A stretch of 64,000 nucleotides of DNA, from assembly GCA_040954595.2 (NCBI GenBank), contig CM082590.2, positions 5,456,001 to 5,520,000 on the forward strand, in the 5' to 3' direction. Shown here in pieces: positions 47,601 to 61,949 of the stretch. The position numbers were made by a program, and so were the translations under genes. How positions within the stretch are numbered: the stretch's first letter is position 1; every line of letters begins with the position of its first letter. The notes under the pieces are model-generated. The model did not search any database, was not told the DNA's origin, and saw only the letters and a program-made list of their open reading frames with translations. The DNA comes from Balanoglossus misakiensis. Lineage: Eukaryota > Hemichordata.

Positions 47601-49192
47601 ACACCCAAATATGTCGACAATTCGAATAGGAATTCGAAAACACAACCACGGCAAACACAGAGGCCAGAATGTGACGAGAGAGTAGTCACAGACACCCAAA
47701 AATGTCGACAATTCGAATAAGAATTCGAAAACACAACCACGACAAACACAGAGGCCAGAATGTGACGAGAGAGTAGTCACAGACACCCAACAATGTCGAC
47801 AATTCGAATAAGAATTCGAAAGCACAACCACGGCAAACACAGAGGCCAGAATGTGACGAGAGAGTAGTCACAGACACCCAACAATGTCGACAATTCGAAT
47901 AAGAATTCGAAAACACAACCACGGCAAACACAGAGGCCAGAATGTGACGAGAGAGTAGTCACAGACACCCAAAAATGCCGACAATTCGAATATGAATTCG
48001 AAAACACAACCATGGCAAACACAGAGGCCAGAATGTGACGAGAGAGTAGTCACAGACACCCAAATATGTCGACAATTCGAATAGGAATTCGAAAACACAA
48101 CCACGGCAAACACAGAGGCCAAAATGTGACGAGAGAGTAGTCACAGACACCCAAAAATGTCGACAATTCGAATATGAATTCGAAAACACAACCATGGCAA
48201 ACACAGAGGCCAGAATGTGACGAGAGAGTAGTCACAGACACCCAAATATGTCGACAATTCGAATAGGAATTCGAAAACACAACCACGGCAAACACAGAGG
48301 CCAGAATGTGACGAGAGTGTAGTCACAGGCACCCAAAAATGTCGACAATTCGAATAAGAATTCGAAAACACAACCACGGCAAACACAGAGGCCAGAATGT
48401 GACGAGAGAGTAGTCACAGACACCCAAATATGTCGACAATTCGAATAAGAATTCGAAAACACAACCACGGCAAACACAGAGGCCAGAATGTGACGAGAGA
48501 GTAGTCACAGACACCCAAATATGTTGACAATTCGAATAAGAATTCGAAAAGACAACCACGGCAAACACAGAGGCCAGAATGTGACGAGAGAGTAGTCACA
48601 AACACCCAAAAATGTGGACAATTCGAATAGGAATTCGAAAACACAACCACGGCAAACACAGAGGCCACAATGTGACGAGAGAGTAGTCACAGACACCCAG
48701 AAATGCTGACAATTCGAATATGAATTCGAAAACACAACCACGGCAAACACAGAGGCCACAATGTGACGAGAGAGTAGTCACTGACACCCAAAAATGTCGA
48801 CAATTCGAATATGAATTCGAAAACACAACCACAGCAAACACAGAGGCCACAATGTGACGAGAGAGTAGTCACAGACACCCAAAAATGTGGACAATTCGAA
48901 TAAGAATTCGAAAACACAACCACGACAAACACAGAGGCCAGAATGTGACGAGAGAGTAGTCACAGACACCCAAAAATGTCGACAATTCGAATATGAATTC
49001 GAAAACACAACCACGGCAAACACAGAGGCCAGAATGTGACGAGAGAGTAGTCACAGACACCCAAAAATGTGGACAATTCGAATAAGAATTCGAAAACACA
49101 ACCACGGCAAACACAGAGGCCACAATGTGACGAGATGTAGTCACAGACACCCAAAAATGTCGACAATTCGAATAAGAATTCGAAAACACAAC
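38680..49192. repeat. 91-bp satellite, copy B (about 115 units)
   Basis: Same monomer as copy A, amplified about eight-fold over 10.5 kb. Monomer variants cluster: GAATTGGAAAACA units fill about 41,035-42,330; 90-bp units with GACGAGATGTAGTC recur at 39,800-44,270; CATGTGAAAAC variants occur near 42,870-43,250; CAAATATG and ACAGGCACCC variants occur from 46,100 to 48,500. Nested larger periods are visible (about 455, 273, 545 and 1,864 bp). Minus-strand frames of 81-174 codons are artefacts of a non-triplet period. Confidence 0.97.
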
Positions 49193-49235
49193 ACAGAGAG
49201 TACTCCGAGACATCCAAAAATTTTGAAAATATTCA

Positions 49236-49268
49236 TACATGCATACATACATACAGACAGACATACAT

Positions 49269-49311
<43 letters not shown>

Positions 49312-49422
49312 TACATACATCCATACATACATACATACATACATAGATACATACATACATACAAGACAGACAGACAGACATACATACATATATATATATA
49401 TATATACAATACATACATACAT

Positions 49423-49461
<39 letters not shown>

Positions 49462-49620
49462 GGTACATGCAAACATACAACGACACAAATAAATATATAA
49501 ATAAATGAATGAATGAACGAGTGAATGAATGAATAAATGAATGAATGAATGAATGAATGAATGCATGTATGTATGTAAGTATGTATGTATGAATGAATGG
49601 ATGGATGGATGAATGAATGT
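49236..49620. repeat. Compound tetranucleotide microsatellite block, copy B
   Basis: Counterpart of 16,830-17,230 with a longer CAGA run (49,271-49,310) and a shorter TATG run. Confidence 0.95.
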
Positions 49621-51290
49621 ACAATACTAGTAAATCATGCCTATATCCAGTACATTCTGGAAAAATGATCGTCCAAGTTTAGAGAGAGAGAGAGAGAGAG
49701 CCAGTCAAACAATTTTCAATGTTGGTCAACTGTTCATTGTCATATTTGCTTTCTGTATCAATACAGGACTAATGCTGTAAACCCTTTGTATTCTGTTTAC
49801 CATTCAGCTTTGATATCTTAACTTGACTTTTTCTTTATATGTGGGTGCAATTATGCTACAAAGCTAAACAGTAAACACCTGAAGGCTGCTGTACCCTGTG
49901 CAATTAACGTAAATTTACACTAAGTGCTTGCTACATGCAATGCTTATTGTGCCTATAGGATTCAACAACCTTCAGGTTATGCTGAATAAATCATGGTGAT
50001 AATTTAGCAGTGTTGGCAAACTGAAGTGTACAATTTAGTTTTAACCTACTTAAACCCTCTCTCTCTCTGACACAATGACAAAAAATGCTATCAGAATAAT
50101 ACATTTGTAATACAGATCATATAAATGAGGAAGGGATTGATCAATGTTCAATTTCGTCCTGTGGGAGAAGTTCTATTCTTGGAATGACGATGGAATCAAA
50201 GTCAGTAAAATAAAGTCATCCTGTCCTTGGAAGGAAACTTCTCTGCATCCGATTCACTGGGGCTTCTGCATTCATACATGTATCCTCTTCTTGCCTATGC
50301 ACAGAAAGACGACATAACACTCACCTTGTATTGATTGATTGATTACAGCAAATAAGAGACATTCAACATTCACACAGAAACGAAAATGTGCTCCTGTCAT
50401 ACACTGAACATGGGTTAAAAAGGGGCCCAGGATGTGACAACATCTGATCAGGTCACTTCTTGATCACAATGTAATATGGTGGTAGAACACACTTGGGCCC
50501 CACTTTTGTATTTTTGTCTGGCGTGACACTCCCTTAAAACTCTACCAAATGAAGATAAGCCCGCGTTAAAAGAGTGAATTGAAGTCCGCGAAACTACAAG
50601 TTAAAGAATCTGCTGTTTTTCATCAGGCAATGAACTGGTTGAATGCATATTGGAAGAGAAAGCAATAGGATGGATTGGACATCAGTTACAGTATTCCGAG
50701 TATGGCGTTGACTCCTCTCTCTGTACAGCGATTATGAATAAGTGGAAAGACCAGCTCTGGGCATAAATGCTATAAAATCAGACCCAGTTCATCATGCATT
50801 GCTGGATGAATATTTATCCCAACTGAAGCACACAGTATATACTGACCATGTGCACTTCCAGTGTTTTTATATAATATGGATGTGTATAGGAGCATTTCAG
50901 GGGGTGGGGGGGGGGTTTGCTATCAAGTAGGGCGGGGGGGGCTTGCTATCAAGTAAAATGAAGGAATGCATCGACTTTTATTATCAGTGGCCCGTAAGGT
51001 TAATGCTATGTTACCTTTGAAGTGCTTGGCGGCTATACCGGTACAAGCATGCACAGATCTATGTTGATAGACATTACTCATCACAGGGACCAGTGACTGT
51101 TATCGGCAAAAATGAAAAATATGCCAATAAGTATTTCTGTGTCAAACAGCACGGCAAAATGTATCTATGGACAGAGATGATCTCCTGTCTTCATGAACAA
51201 TACAATACGTTGTACAGGGGCCTCCAAATGAGCAATTAAATTCTATGCTGTCATCTATGGGGTCTAGGAAATCTTTAAGAGAATAAGAAT
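49621..51290. other. Unique part of copy B, no gene seen
   Basis: Counterpart of 17,231-18,890. The G-rich tract at 50,898-50,942 differs in length from copy A. Confidence 0.5.
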
Positions 51291-52110
51291 TATCTTATGT
51301 TACCCTCAGACACCAATTGGCTGCAATACAGGCATGTACACACATCCAGTTCGACAGATCAATGTTGATCACCAGAGAGAAACCATTATCTACAAAAATG
51401 GAAAATATGACAAAGTATTTTAGTGTAAAAAAATAAGGCAGTAAAGTGTAGGGATAATCTCCTGGATGGACAATACAATAAGTCACACACAGCCCTCCAA
51501 AAAGAGCAATTAAATTCTATGCTGTCATCCATGGCGTCTAGGAAATCTTAAAGAGAAAAAGAATAATCTTATATGTTACCCTCAGACACCAATTGGCTGC
51601 AATACAGGCATGTACACACATCCAGTTCGACAGATCAATGTTGATCACCAGAGAGAAACCATTATCTGCAAAAATGGAAAATATGACAAAGTATTTTAGT
51701 GTCAAAAAATAAGGCAGTAAAGTGTAAGGATAATCTCCTGGATGGACAATACAATAAGTCACACACTGCCCTCCAAAATGAGCAATTAAATTATATGCAT
51801 TCATCTATGGGGTCTAGGAAATCTTTAGGTGAAAAAGAATTATCTTATATGTTACCCTCAGACACCAATTGGCTGCAATACAGGCATGTACACACATCCA
51901 GTTCGACAGATCAATGTTGATCACCAGAGAGAAACCATTATCTACAAAAATGGAAAATATGACTAAGTATTTTAGTGTCAAAAAATCAGGCAGTAAAGTG
52001 TAGGGATAATCTCCTGGATGGACAATACAATAAGTCACACACGGCCCTCCAAAATGAGCAATTAAATTCTATGCTGTCATCTATGGGGTAAAGGAAATCT
52101 TAGAAGAACA
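51291..52110. repeat. 278-bp satellite, copy B (3 units)
   Basis: Only three full units (ACCCTCAGACACC near 51,302, 51,579 and 51,856) remain between the diverged flanking half-units. All three are of the type with (A)GGCAGTAAAGTGTA. Confidence 0.93.
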
Positions 52111-52346
52111 ATAATTATCTCAGGTTACCCTTGCAAACTACTGGACTGCTTTACAGGCTTGAATATACATCTAGTTTGGCAGATTTTGATCAACAGCTAG
52201 ATACCCCTTTCTGCAAAAAAATGGAAAATATGCCAATAAGTATTTCTGTGTCAAACAACATAATGGTAAAATATATCTATGGACAGAGATGATCTCCTGT
52301 CTTCATGAATGTAATGTACTTCAATGGCTGGTTACTCAAATTTAAT

Positions 52347-53335
52347 TTGCATACTCACACCATAGGAATCATGTTACCTTGGTTACCAACTTGGCATCTG
52401 GACAGGAGGATATTGGGCATCATGGAAATCTGAAACTAATGAGAAAATTTGTGTAAATAGACAATTATAACTGACTGCTATGAACTTCAACTTGGCTCCA
52501 ATCCATAATTATTTCTCGTTGGGTGCTCAGTTGTTTCTGGTTTCAAGGCGACTAGGGCAAAGTGTCCAGGAAATCACAAGAGACACGGAGATGTCACATG
52601 ACTGCAAGCCATGAGCCATTAATTTGCATACTCACACCACAGGAATCATGTTACCTGGTTACCAACTTGGCATCTGGACAGGAGGATATTGGGCATCATG
52701 GAAATCTGAAACTAATGAGAAAAAATTGTGTAAATAGACAATTATAACTGACTGCTATGAACTTCAACTTGGCTCCTATCCATAATTATTTCTCGTTGGG
52801 TGCTCAGTTGTTTCTGGTTTCAAGGCAACTAGGGCAAAGTGTTCAGGAAATCACATGAGACACGGAGATGTCACATGACTGCAAGCCATGAGACATTAAT
52901 TTGCATACTCACACCACAGGAATCATGTTACCTGGTTACCAACTTGGCATCTGGACAGGAGGATATTGGGCATCATGGAAATCTGAAACTAATGAGAAAA
53001 ATTGTGTAAATAGACAATTATAACTGACTGCTATGAACTTCAACTTGGCTCCAATCTATAATTATTTCTCGTTGGGTGCTCAGTTGTTTCTGGTTTCAAG
53101 GCAACTAGGGCAAAGTGTCCAGGAAATCACAAGAGACACGGAGATGTCACATGACTGCAAGCCATGAGCCATTAATTTGCATACTCACACCACAGGAATC
53201 ATGTTACCTGGTTACCAACTTGGCATCTGGACAGGAGGATATTGGGCATCATGGAAATCTGAAACTAATGAGAAAAATTGTGTAAATAGACAATTATAAC
53301 TAACTGCTATGAACTTCAACTTGGCTGCTTACAAT
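52347..53335. repeat. 277-bp satellite, copy B (about 3.5 units)
   Basis: GCATACTCACACC recurs near 52,348, 52,627, 52,902 and 53,179. One fewer unit than copy A. Confidence 0.92.
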
Positions 53336-54640
53336 CCCCAACACCTGCAACAAATAATAAATAGTAAATATTAATTTATTATCATAGACTGGTTGAGTTT
53401 AATGTTACCTATGGTACACTTACATTGTATTTTCCCTTTTAATCTGGCGGGTAGTTAGCTATCTGATGTACATTAACCATTGTAAAACTCTAGGATCTGA
53501 TAAACTTATTTATTTATCCAATAGATTTACAAAATTTGAAAATATTTCTATTTCTATGGGAGAAACATGGACCGGTACTCAGTTAACTAATCATTATGGG
53601 GGACTAAAATTTCTACAAATTTAAAATTATTCCTGTAATTATCACCTGTCTATATATTATGTACATTGTAATTGCTAAACCAAACCATTCACTGGGTTTA
53701 GCTCCTTACTGGAAAATTGCCATTACAATTTATGCCCAGTTGTGGGTTTAAGAAAAATACTCAGTGATAAAAACTGCAAAATTATTAATGGAGTATTCAA
53801 AAGTTATTCCCTAAAATCATCAGACATAAGTACTAAATTATCACTTAAAGCTAAGCCTACTAATCAATACAAATTCAGCAGAATATTTAAGTTGCACGGC
53901 TGAGGGTTAATGAGAAAACAACACATTTCTTATTTATCATTATCATCATCATCATCATCATCATAATCATCATCACCATCATTGCCATCATCATCACCAT
54001 CATCACCATCACAACCGTCATCAACATCAGTACAACCATCAATGCCATCACCATAACAACTAGCAATAACAATTAACATCAAAACTGCCAACACCGTCAC
54101 CAACATTAACAGGAATAAAATCAAAATGTTGAATGACCCATGAAAATCAGAAACTGTCAACCAACAGCATTCTACAAAGTCACTTGTTTATTAATTAATC
54201 TAGCTGAGGTGATTGTATTATACTTTTAAATATTATATGTTTATTATTATCAGTTTGTAAATTTTTAAGTCTAAGAATATTATAATATTAAAATTTCAAA
54301 TGGCAATTTTTTTATACGCATAGCTGACATTATACACCAGTAATTCTGAATGTTCATTTACTAAATTACTGCAATTTCCAAAACAGCCATGTTATGTAAA
54401 TTATTTTCCAATTTTCAAACGAGTGCTAACTTCACTGATGAAAAGGGGGAATTTAGACAATGAGCTGTTGGTGAAACTGACTGGATGGTATTAAAACACA
54501 ATTAAATACAGATCTGGAACATAAATGTTATACAATGCAATGTTAAATCATATTATTTAATCTGGAAAGAAATCATGCATTTGAGACACATCAATTGTGA
54601 CCACAATTACCGGTTCAATGCAAACACTGTCTGGAAGTTT
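53336..54640. repeat. Unique DNA with a shortened (ATC)n microsatellite, copy B
   Basis: The microsatellite is at 53,936-54,060; the rest is AT-rich and without a gene. Counterpart of 25,336-26,700. Confidence 0.7.
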
Positions 54641-54644
54641 TCAT

Positions 54645-57600
54645 ATCAAGCTACAGTACCTGAAACAAAAATTTGTAATCACTGACACCCCCATCATTAT
54701 GAATCGCTGACACCCCCCTCCCCCATCATTATGAACACCTTGGTTCACACTGGTTGTTTGTTTACGATTGTGAAACACTGTTCACTTAAGAACACAAGCA
54801 TAGTAAAATTATTAATGATTATAAAACACATCATGGTGCAGCATTTTATTAATACTGCCGATTAGTTCAAAGTTTTCATATCAAGCTACAGTACCTGACA
54901 CAAAAATTTGTGATCACTGACATCCCCCTTCCCCCATCATTATCAATTAGAACACTTGGTTTCACACAGGTTGTTTGTTTACGATTGTGAAACACTGTTC
55001 ACTTAATATGGTGCTGCATTTTAATACTGCAGGTTAGTTCAAAGTTTTCATATCAAGCCACAGTACCTGAAACAAAAATTTTTAATCACTGACACCCCCA
55101 TCATTATGAATCGCTGACACCCCCTACCCCATCATTATGAACACATTGGTTCACACAGGTTGTTTGTTTACGATTGTGAAACACTGTTCACTTAATTAAC
55201 ACAAGCATAGTAGAATTATTAATGATAAAACACATCATGGTGCAGCATTTTAATACTGCAGGTTAGTTCAAAGTTTTCATATCAAGCCACAGTACCTGAA
55301 ACAAAAATTTTTAATCACTGACACCCCCATCATTATGAATCGCTGACACCCCCTACCCCATAATTATGAACACATTGGTTCACACAGGTTGTTTGTTTAC
55401 GATTGTGAAACACTGTTCACTTAATTAACACAAGCATAGTAGAATTATTAATGATAAAACACATCATGGTGCAGCATTTAATACTACAGATTAGTTCAAA
55501 GTTTTCATATCAAGCTACAGTACCTGAAACAAAAAATTGTAATCATTTACACCCCCACCCCTGACACCCCCCACCCCCAATCATTATCAATTAGAACACT
55601 TGGTTTCACACAGGTTGTTTGTTTATGATTATGAAACACTGTTCACTAAATATGGTGCAGCATTTTAATACTGCAGGTTAGTTCAAAGTTTTCATATCAA
55701 GCTACAGTACCTGACACAAAAATTTGTGATCACTGACATCCCCCTCCCACCATCATTATCAATTAGAACACTTGGTTTCACACAGGTTGTTTGTTTACGA
55801 TTGTGAAACACTGTTCACTAAATATGGTGCAGCATTTTAATTAATACTGCAGGTTAGTTCAAAGTTTTCATATCAAGCTACAGTACCTGACACAAAAATT
55901 TGTGATCACTGACATCCCCCTCCCACCATCATTATCAATTAGAACACTTGGTTTCACACAGGTTGTTTGTTTACGATTGTGAAACACTGTTCACTAAATA
56001 TGGTGCAGCATTTTAATACTGCAGGTTAGTTCAAAGTTTTCATATCAAGCTACAGTACCTGAAACAAAAAATTGTAATCACTGACACCCCCCTCCCCCCA
56101 TCATTATCAATTAGAACACTTGGTTTCACACATGTTGTTTGTTTACAATTGTGAAACACTGTTCACTAAATATGGTGCAGCATTTTAATACTGCAGGTTA
56201 GTTCAAAGTTTTCATATCAAGCTACAGTACCTGAAACAAAAAATTGTAATCACTGACACCCCCTCCCCCCATCATTATCAATTAGAACACTTGGTTTCAC
56301 ACAGGTTGTTTGTTTACAATTGTGAAACACTGTTCACTAAATATGGTGCAGCATTTTAATACTGCAGGCTAGTTCAAAGTTTTCATATCAAGCTACAGTA
56401 CCTGAAACAAAAATTTATTATGGCTGACACCCCCCTCCCCCCATCATTATCAATTAGAACACTTGGTTTCACACTGGTTGTTTGTTTACAATTGTGAAAC
56501 ACTGTTCACTAAATATGGTGCAGCATTTTAATTAATACTGCAGGTTAGTTCAAAGTTTTCATATCAAGCTACAGTACCTGACACAAAAATTTGTGATCAC
56601 TGACATCCCCCTCCCACCATCATTATCAATTAGAACACTTGGTTTCACACAGGTTGTTTGTTTACGATTGTGAAACACTGTTCACTAAATATGGTGCAGC
56701 ATTTTAATTAATACTGCAGGTTAGTTCAAAGTTTTCATATCAAGCTACAGTACCTGAAACAAAAAATTGTAATCACTGACACCCCCCTCCCCCCATCATT
56801 ATCAATTAGAACACTTGGTTTCACACAGGTTGTTTGTTTACGATTGTGAAACACTGTTCACTAAATATGGTGCAGCATTTTAATTAATACTGCAGGTTAG
56901 TTCAAAGTTTTCATATCAAGCTACAGTACCTGAAACAAAAAATTGTAATCACTGACACCCCCCTCCCCCCATCATTATCAATTAGAACACTTGGTTTCAC
57001 ACTGGTTGTTTGTTTACAATTGTGAAACACTGTTCACTTAATAACACAAGCATAGTAAAATTATTAATGATAAAACACATCATGGTGCAGCATTTTAATA
57101 CTGCAGATTAGTTCAAAGTTTTCATATCAAGCTACAGTACCTGAAACAAAAATTTATTATGGCTGACACCCCCCTCCCCCCATCATTATCAATTTGAACA
57201 CTTGGTTTCACACAGGTTGTTTGTTTACGATTGTGAAACACTGTTTACTTAATAACACAAGCATAGTAAAATTATTAATGATAAAACACATCATGGTGCA
57301 GCATTTTAATACTGCAGATTAGTTCAAAGTTTTCATATCAAGCTACAGAACCTGAAACAAAAATTTATTATGGCTGACACCCCCCTCCCCCCATCATTAT
57401 CAATTAGAACACTTGGTTTCACACTGGTTGTTTGTTTACAATTGTGAAACACTGTTCACTTAATAACACAAGCATAGTAAAATTATTAATGATAAAACAC
57501 ATCATGGTGCAGCATTTTAATACTGCAGATTAGTTCAAAGTTTTCATATCAAGCTACAGAACCTGAAACAAAAATTTATTATGGCTGACACCCCCCTCCC

Positions 57601-58825
57601 CCCATCATTATCAATTAGAACACTTGGTTTCACACTGGTTGTTTGTTTACAATTGTGAAACACTGTTCACTTAATAACACAAGCATAGTAAAATTATTAA
57701 TGATAAAACACATCATGGTGCAGCATTTTAATACTGCAGATTAGTTCAAAGTTTTCATATCAAGCTACAGAACCTGAAACAAAAATTTATTATGGCTGAC
57801 ACCCCCCTCCCCCCATCATTATCAATTAGAACACTTGGTTTCACACTGGTTGTTTGTTTACAATTGTGAAACACTGTTCACTTAATAACACAAGCATAGT
57901 AAAATTATTAATGATAAAACACATCATGGTGCAGCATTTTAATACTGCAGATTAGTTCAAAGTTTTCATATCAAGCTACAGTACCTGAATCAAAAATTTA
58001 TTATGGCTGACACCCCCCTCCCCCCATCATTATCAATTTGAACACTTGGTTTCACACAGGTTGTTTGTTTACGATTGTGAAACACTGTTCACTTAATTAA
58101 CACAAGCATAGTAGAATTATTAATGATAAAACACATTATGGTGCAGCATTTTAATAATGCAGATTAGTTCAAGGTTTTCATATCAAGCTACAGTACCTGA
58201 ATCAAAAATTTGTGATCACTGACATCCCCCTCCCCCCATCATTATCAATTAGAACACTTGGTTTCACACAGGTTGTTTGTTTACGATTGTGAAACACTGT
58301 TCACTAAATATGGTGCAGCATTTTAATACTGCAGGTTAGTTCAAAGTTTTCATATCAAGCTACAGTACCTGAATCAAAAATTTGTGATCACTGACATCCC
58401 CCTCCCCCATCATTATCAATTAGAACACTTGGTTTCACACAGGTTGTTTGTTTACGTTTGTGAAACACTGTTCACTAAATATGGTGCAGCATTTTAATAC
58501 TGCAGGTTAGTTCAAAGTTTTCATATCAAGCTACAGTACCTGACACAAAAATTTGTAATCACTGACATCCCCCTCCCCCCATCATTATCAATTAGAACAC
58601 TTGGTTTCACACAGGTTGTTTGTTTACGATTGTGAAACACTGTTCACTAAATATGGTGCAGCATTTTAATACTGCAGGTTAGTTCAAAGTTTTCATATCA
58701 AGCTACAGTACCTGAAACAAAAATTTATTATGGCTGACACCCCCCTCCCCCCATCCTTTTCAATTTGAACACTTGGTTTCACACAGGTTGTTTGTTTACG
58801 ATTGTGAAACACTGTTCATGTTATA
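54645..58825. repeat. C-rich ~170-235-bp minisatellite, copy B (about 22 units)
   Basis: AGCTACAGTACCTGA (or ACAGAACCTGA) recurs about 22 times from 54,650 to 58,705. A near-identical run of ~210-bp units carrying ACAGAACC spans about 57,340-57,780. The dominant C-tract here is CACCCCCCTCCCCCCATC, more uniform than in copy A. Confidence 0.93.
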
Positions 58826-59089
58826 ACACCACCAATTCCATAGTGTAATATTATTAACTAGTTTGATAAATCAGAAACTTCTGAGTGCGTGGTTACTTAT
58901 ACGGTATTTCATGTTTGAGAGTGCAAGGTTATGACATCCCCAAATCTGACTGGCCAGGTCAGAATGGGAACACCCACATGTGTGCAAGTTTTAATAAAAT
59001 ACACCTGAGAGCATGACTGCACCCAGCAGATCACCCATTTACAAAGCTTTGTGTCATTACATGTGAGTATGATATTTTTATTTTTATAA

Positions 59090-59675
59090 GTATCACCATC
59101 ATCATTATTATCGCCATCACCAACATTATCACCATCATCATCATCATCATCATCAGTATCACCATCACCACCATTATTATCATCATCATCACCATCACCA
59201 CCATTATTATCACCATCATCACCATCATTATCACCATCACCACCATTATTATCATCATCATCACCATCACCACCATTATTATCACCATCATCACCATCAT
59301 TATCACCATCACCACCATTATTATCACTATCATCACCATCATTATCACCATCACCACCACTATTATCACCATCAGTATCACCATCACCACCATTATTATC
59401 ACTATCATCACCATCACCAACATTATTATCACTATCATCACCATCATCATCACCATCACCACCACTATCATCACCATCATCATCACCATCACCACATTAT
59501 CATCATCATCACCATAACCACCACTATTATCACCATCAGTATCACCATCACCACCATTATTATCACCATCATCACCACCATCACCACCGTTATTATCTTA
59601 AGCAGTATCACCAGTACCACCAGATTCACCATCATTGTCATCACTATTATCACCACCAGTATTATCATATTCAAC
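59090..59675. repeat. (CATCAC/CATTAT)n trinucleotide array, copy B
   Basis: Counterpart of 28,468-29,065 with a different internal arrangement. Confidence 0.95.
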
Positions 59676-60454
59676 ACCGCTATGTTACGGTTAAAACTGC
59701 TGTACCAGTTAGTACAGATCTCCATTTACCATGGTAACTGTATTTAAATTTGCATGCATGCATTTTGTCTGAAACACAGACGAACCCGTTACATGATATA
59801 TTTTACATGTCAAGCAAAATGGCTGCTACATTTGTACATTAAAATGATACGAGGCAACAGGGATTCATATGAAGTGCATTCCTAGAAAAAAAGAAAACTT
59901 TATTTAATTCATTTAATAACAGGCATATCAATGATATTTATCTATACCAGTCATAAATTTTCACCAACAGCTCTATGTACTAGGATCATTTTACCCTGGT
60001 TTGTACAAACACATTTGCTTTGCAAAACTCTCTACACAGAAACACAAAGTATGTAATGCCAACTATGCATAAACATTAGGCTACCAATTCTGACGAATAT
60101 TTAAGATGAATGTGACTGATTGTCTGGATGAAAATACATCTCTGTGTAACGTCTATTTATGGTTAAATTAAACCTTTACTAACATTATTATTTCTGTTAT
60201 TTTATACCACTACAACCACAATGCCAAAGCTAATGCTAGTAACAGATACAACATTACACCCATTATTCTGGAGTAAATTAAGACCACTAAGAAACAAATA
60301 TTAACCACCTATACCACTCAAGACATATTCATTCTCCAACCTATTGCGTCTCAAAGCATCCTGAAGATTCACCAAAACCAGACAATACCACATTGACATA
60401 TTCTCTGCAGAAACTACTAATTTATTGGTGTCTTTCTTACACAGATATAAAGAA
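59676..60454. other. Unique part of copy B, no gene seen
   Basis: Counterpart of 29,066-29,865. Confidence 0.5.
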
Positions 60455-60630
60455 CTAATCATCATCACCATTGTTACTGTTTTTGTAACATCTTCATCAT
60501 CATCATTGTCATCATCATCCGCATTATAATCATCATCATCATCATTATCATCATCATCATCATCATCATCATCATTATCATCATTATCATCATCATCACA
60601 ATCATCATTATCATCATCATCATTGTAGTC
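60455..60630. repeat. (ATC)n microsatellite, copy B
   Basis: CATCAT tract expanded relative to 29,866-29,975. Confidence 0.9.
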
Positions 60631-61637
60631 ATTATTTTTAGTTATTTTATTATCATCCTCCTATTATTCATCCTATTATTCCTAATCATTTTTTTTTCTC
60701 ATATTACATTTGTCTTTCAATTGTCATTGATTTTAAGAATATTACTGCTCCAATTTCAATGTGACTGGTGTGATCATCCTCTTTGCCGTAATTTGCATTT
60801 GAACATCATGAAGTTAATCCAAACTGAATAGCAGATGCCTACCATGTCGTTTTTAATCCTCCCTACCTTAAATAGGTTTTAAGCTACCTTTAGTGAGTGA
60901 TAAAAATCTCATAATATGGTCGACACAATTTCAAGATGGCCGATTTTTGCCATGTTTAAGAAATGGGAGTTCATGAGCTAAAGTAATATTGAGTCTTTCT
61001 GAATCTTTGTAACAGAAAAAATAACAAAATGTGAAAAAAGTTTAATGAGTTTGATATGTTAAGTACAAAGACAGACATGTTTGACCAAAGGAAGTCATAA
61101 CATACAGTAAACATATCATTTATTCTATCTCTTACTACAGTGAGTTGTCGACTTTTTACCCAGAATGCAATTATTAAAATGTGATTTGACTCCCTAGCAC
61201 AAAGTGAATACCTATTAAAGGCAGCCAGAATTCTGCACCATCTGCCAATTATGCAATATTTAAGCTGTCAAGTAAAACAATAAAGTAAATCGTATAAAAA
61301 ATTTTACTTCCCTGCTCAAAGATCGGCTGCAATAATGTACATCCATTTCTGTTATCTTCAACTTTTTCCCACAAGTCCTGTCGGCTAGATCACATGGAAA
61401 GTTCCTCCTGCAATTTAAGAAAGTTGAAAACAATTTTGAGCACAAAATCAAAACTTTCAAAAAATATAGAAATCATGGGTAAGAGGAACTCATATGTTTT
61501 CATCTTCAAATTTGTATACAGTTGTTTATAAAACTGTTGCCAGTTCTCATCCACATATAAAAATGAGATAACTACAGAGCCTTATATTATAATCCTAAAT
61601 TTTAAAATTTAGGAGAACATTTACTATAGTTCTAAGC
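60631..61637. other. Unique part of copy B, no gene seen
   Basis: Counterpart of 29,976-30,965. It carries a short extra stretch (GGTCGACACAATTTCAAGAT at about 60,919) not seen at the equivalent site in copy A. Confidence 0.5.
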
Positions 61638-61815
61638 AGGAAAGCTAAAGGACAAAGTCTCTCGTTGCTACCCTTTTCCCATTAATTATGTTTGATACAA
61701 GACACCGTTTATGTTAAAGGCACGTAAGCTGCAACTGGATAAAAAATTGAAGTTTTAAATAATCTCATTTATAATATACCTCATGCTAATACTGTGCCGT
61801 GATTCGCCAGAATCC

Positions 61816-61949
61816 GTCACGTGATAGGAAAATAGAATCGACTATGAACCGCTAGGGAAATAGCAGAAAAAATATAAACCGGTCACGTGACCAGTGTGAG
61901 TGCGCGCGCAGACTCGGTCACGTCAATCAGCGTCGCGTCGTCTGACACA
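61816..61949 (+). promoter_or_regulatory. Promoter-like CpG-rich segment with two CACGTG boxes
   Basis: TCACGTGA lies at 61,817-61,824, and a 12-bp palindrome GGTCACGTGACC at 61,881-61,892. The latter contains GTCACGTGAC, the core recognised by USF/MITF/TFE-type bHLH-Zip factors. GCGCGCGC and several CpGs follow, and then ACACAATGG. A resemblance to a host promoter is inferred, not shown. Confidence 0.45.

Noticed and set aside
15507-49192. CRISPR-like reading of the regular 91-bp array
   Set aside because: Whole monomers repeat head to tail without unique spacers, in a eukaryotic context.
38647-49624. Dozens of overlapping 81-174-codon minus-strand frames (FAVVVFSNSYSNC...)
   Set aside because: The 91-bp period is not divisible by three, so each frame cycles through the same DNA and stops. 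There are no splice sites, no conserved start and no selection signature. Satellite, not genes. The same holds at 15,493-16,709.
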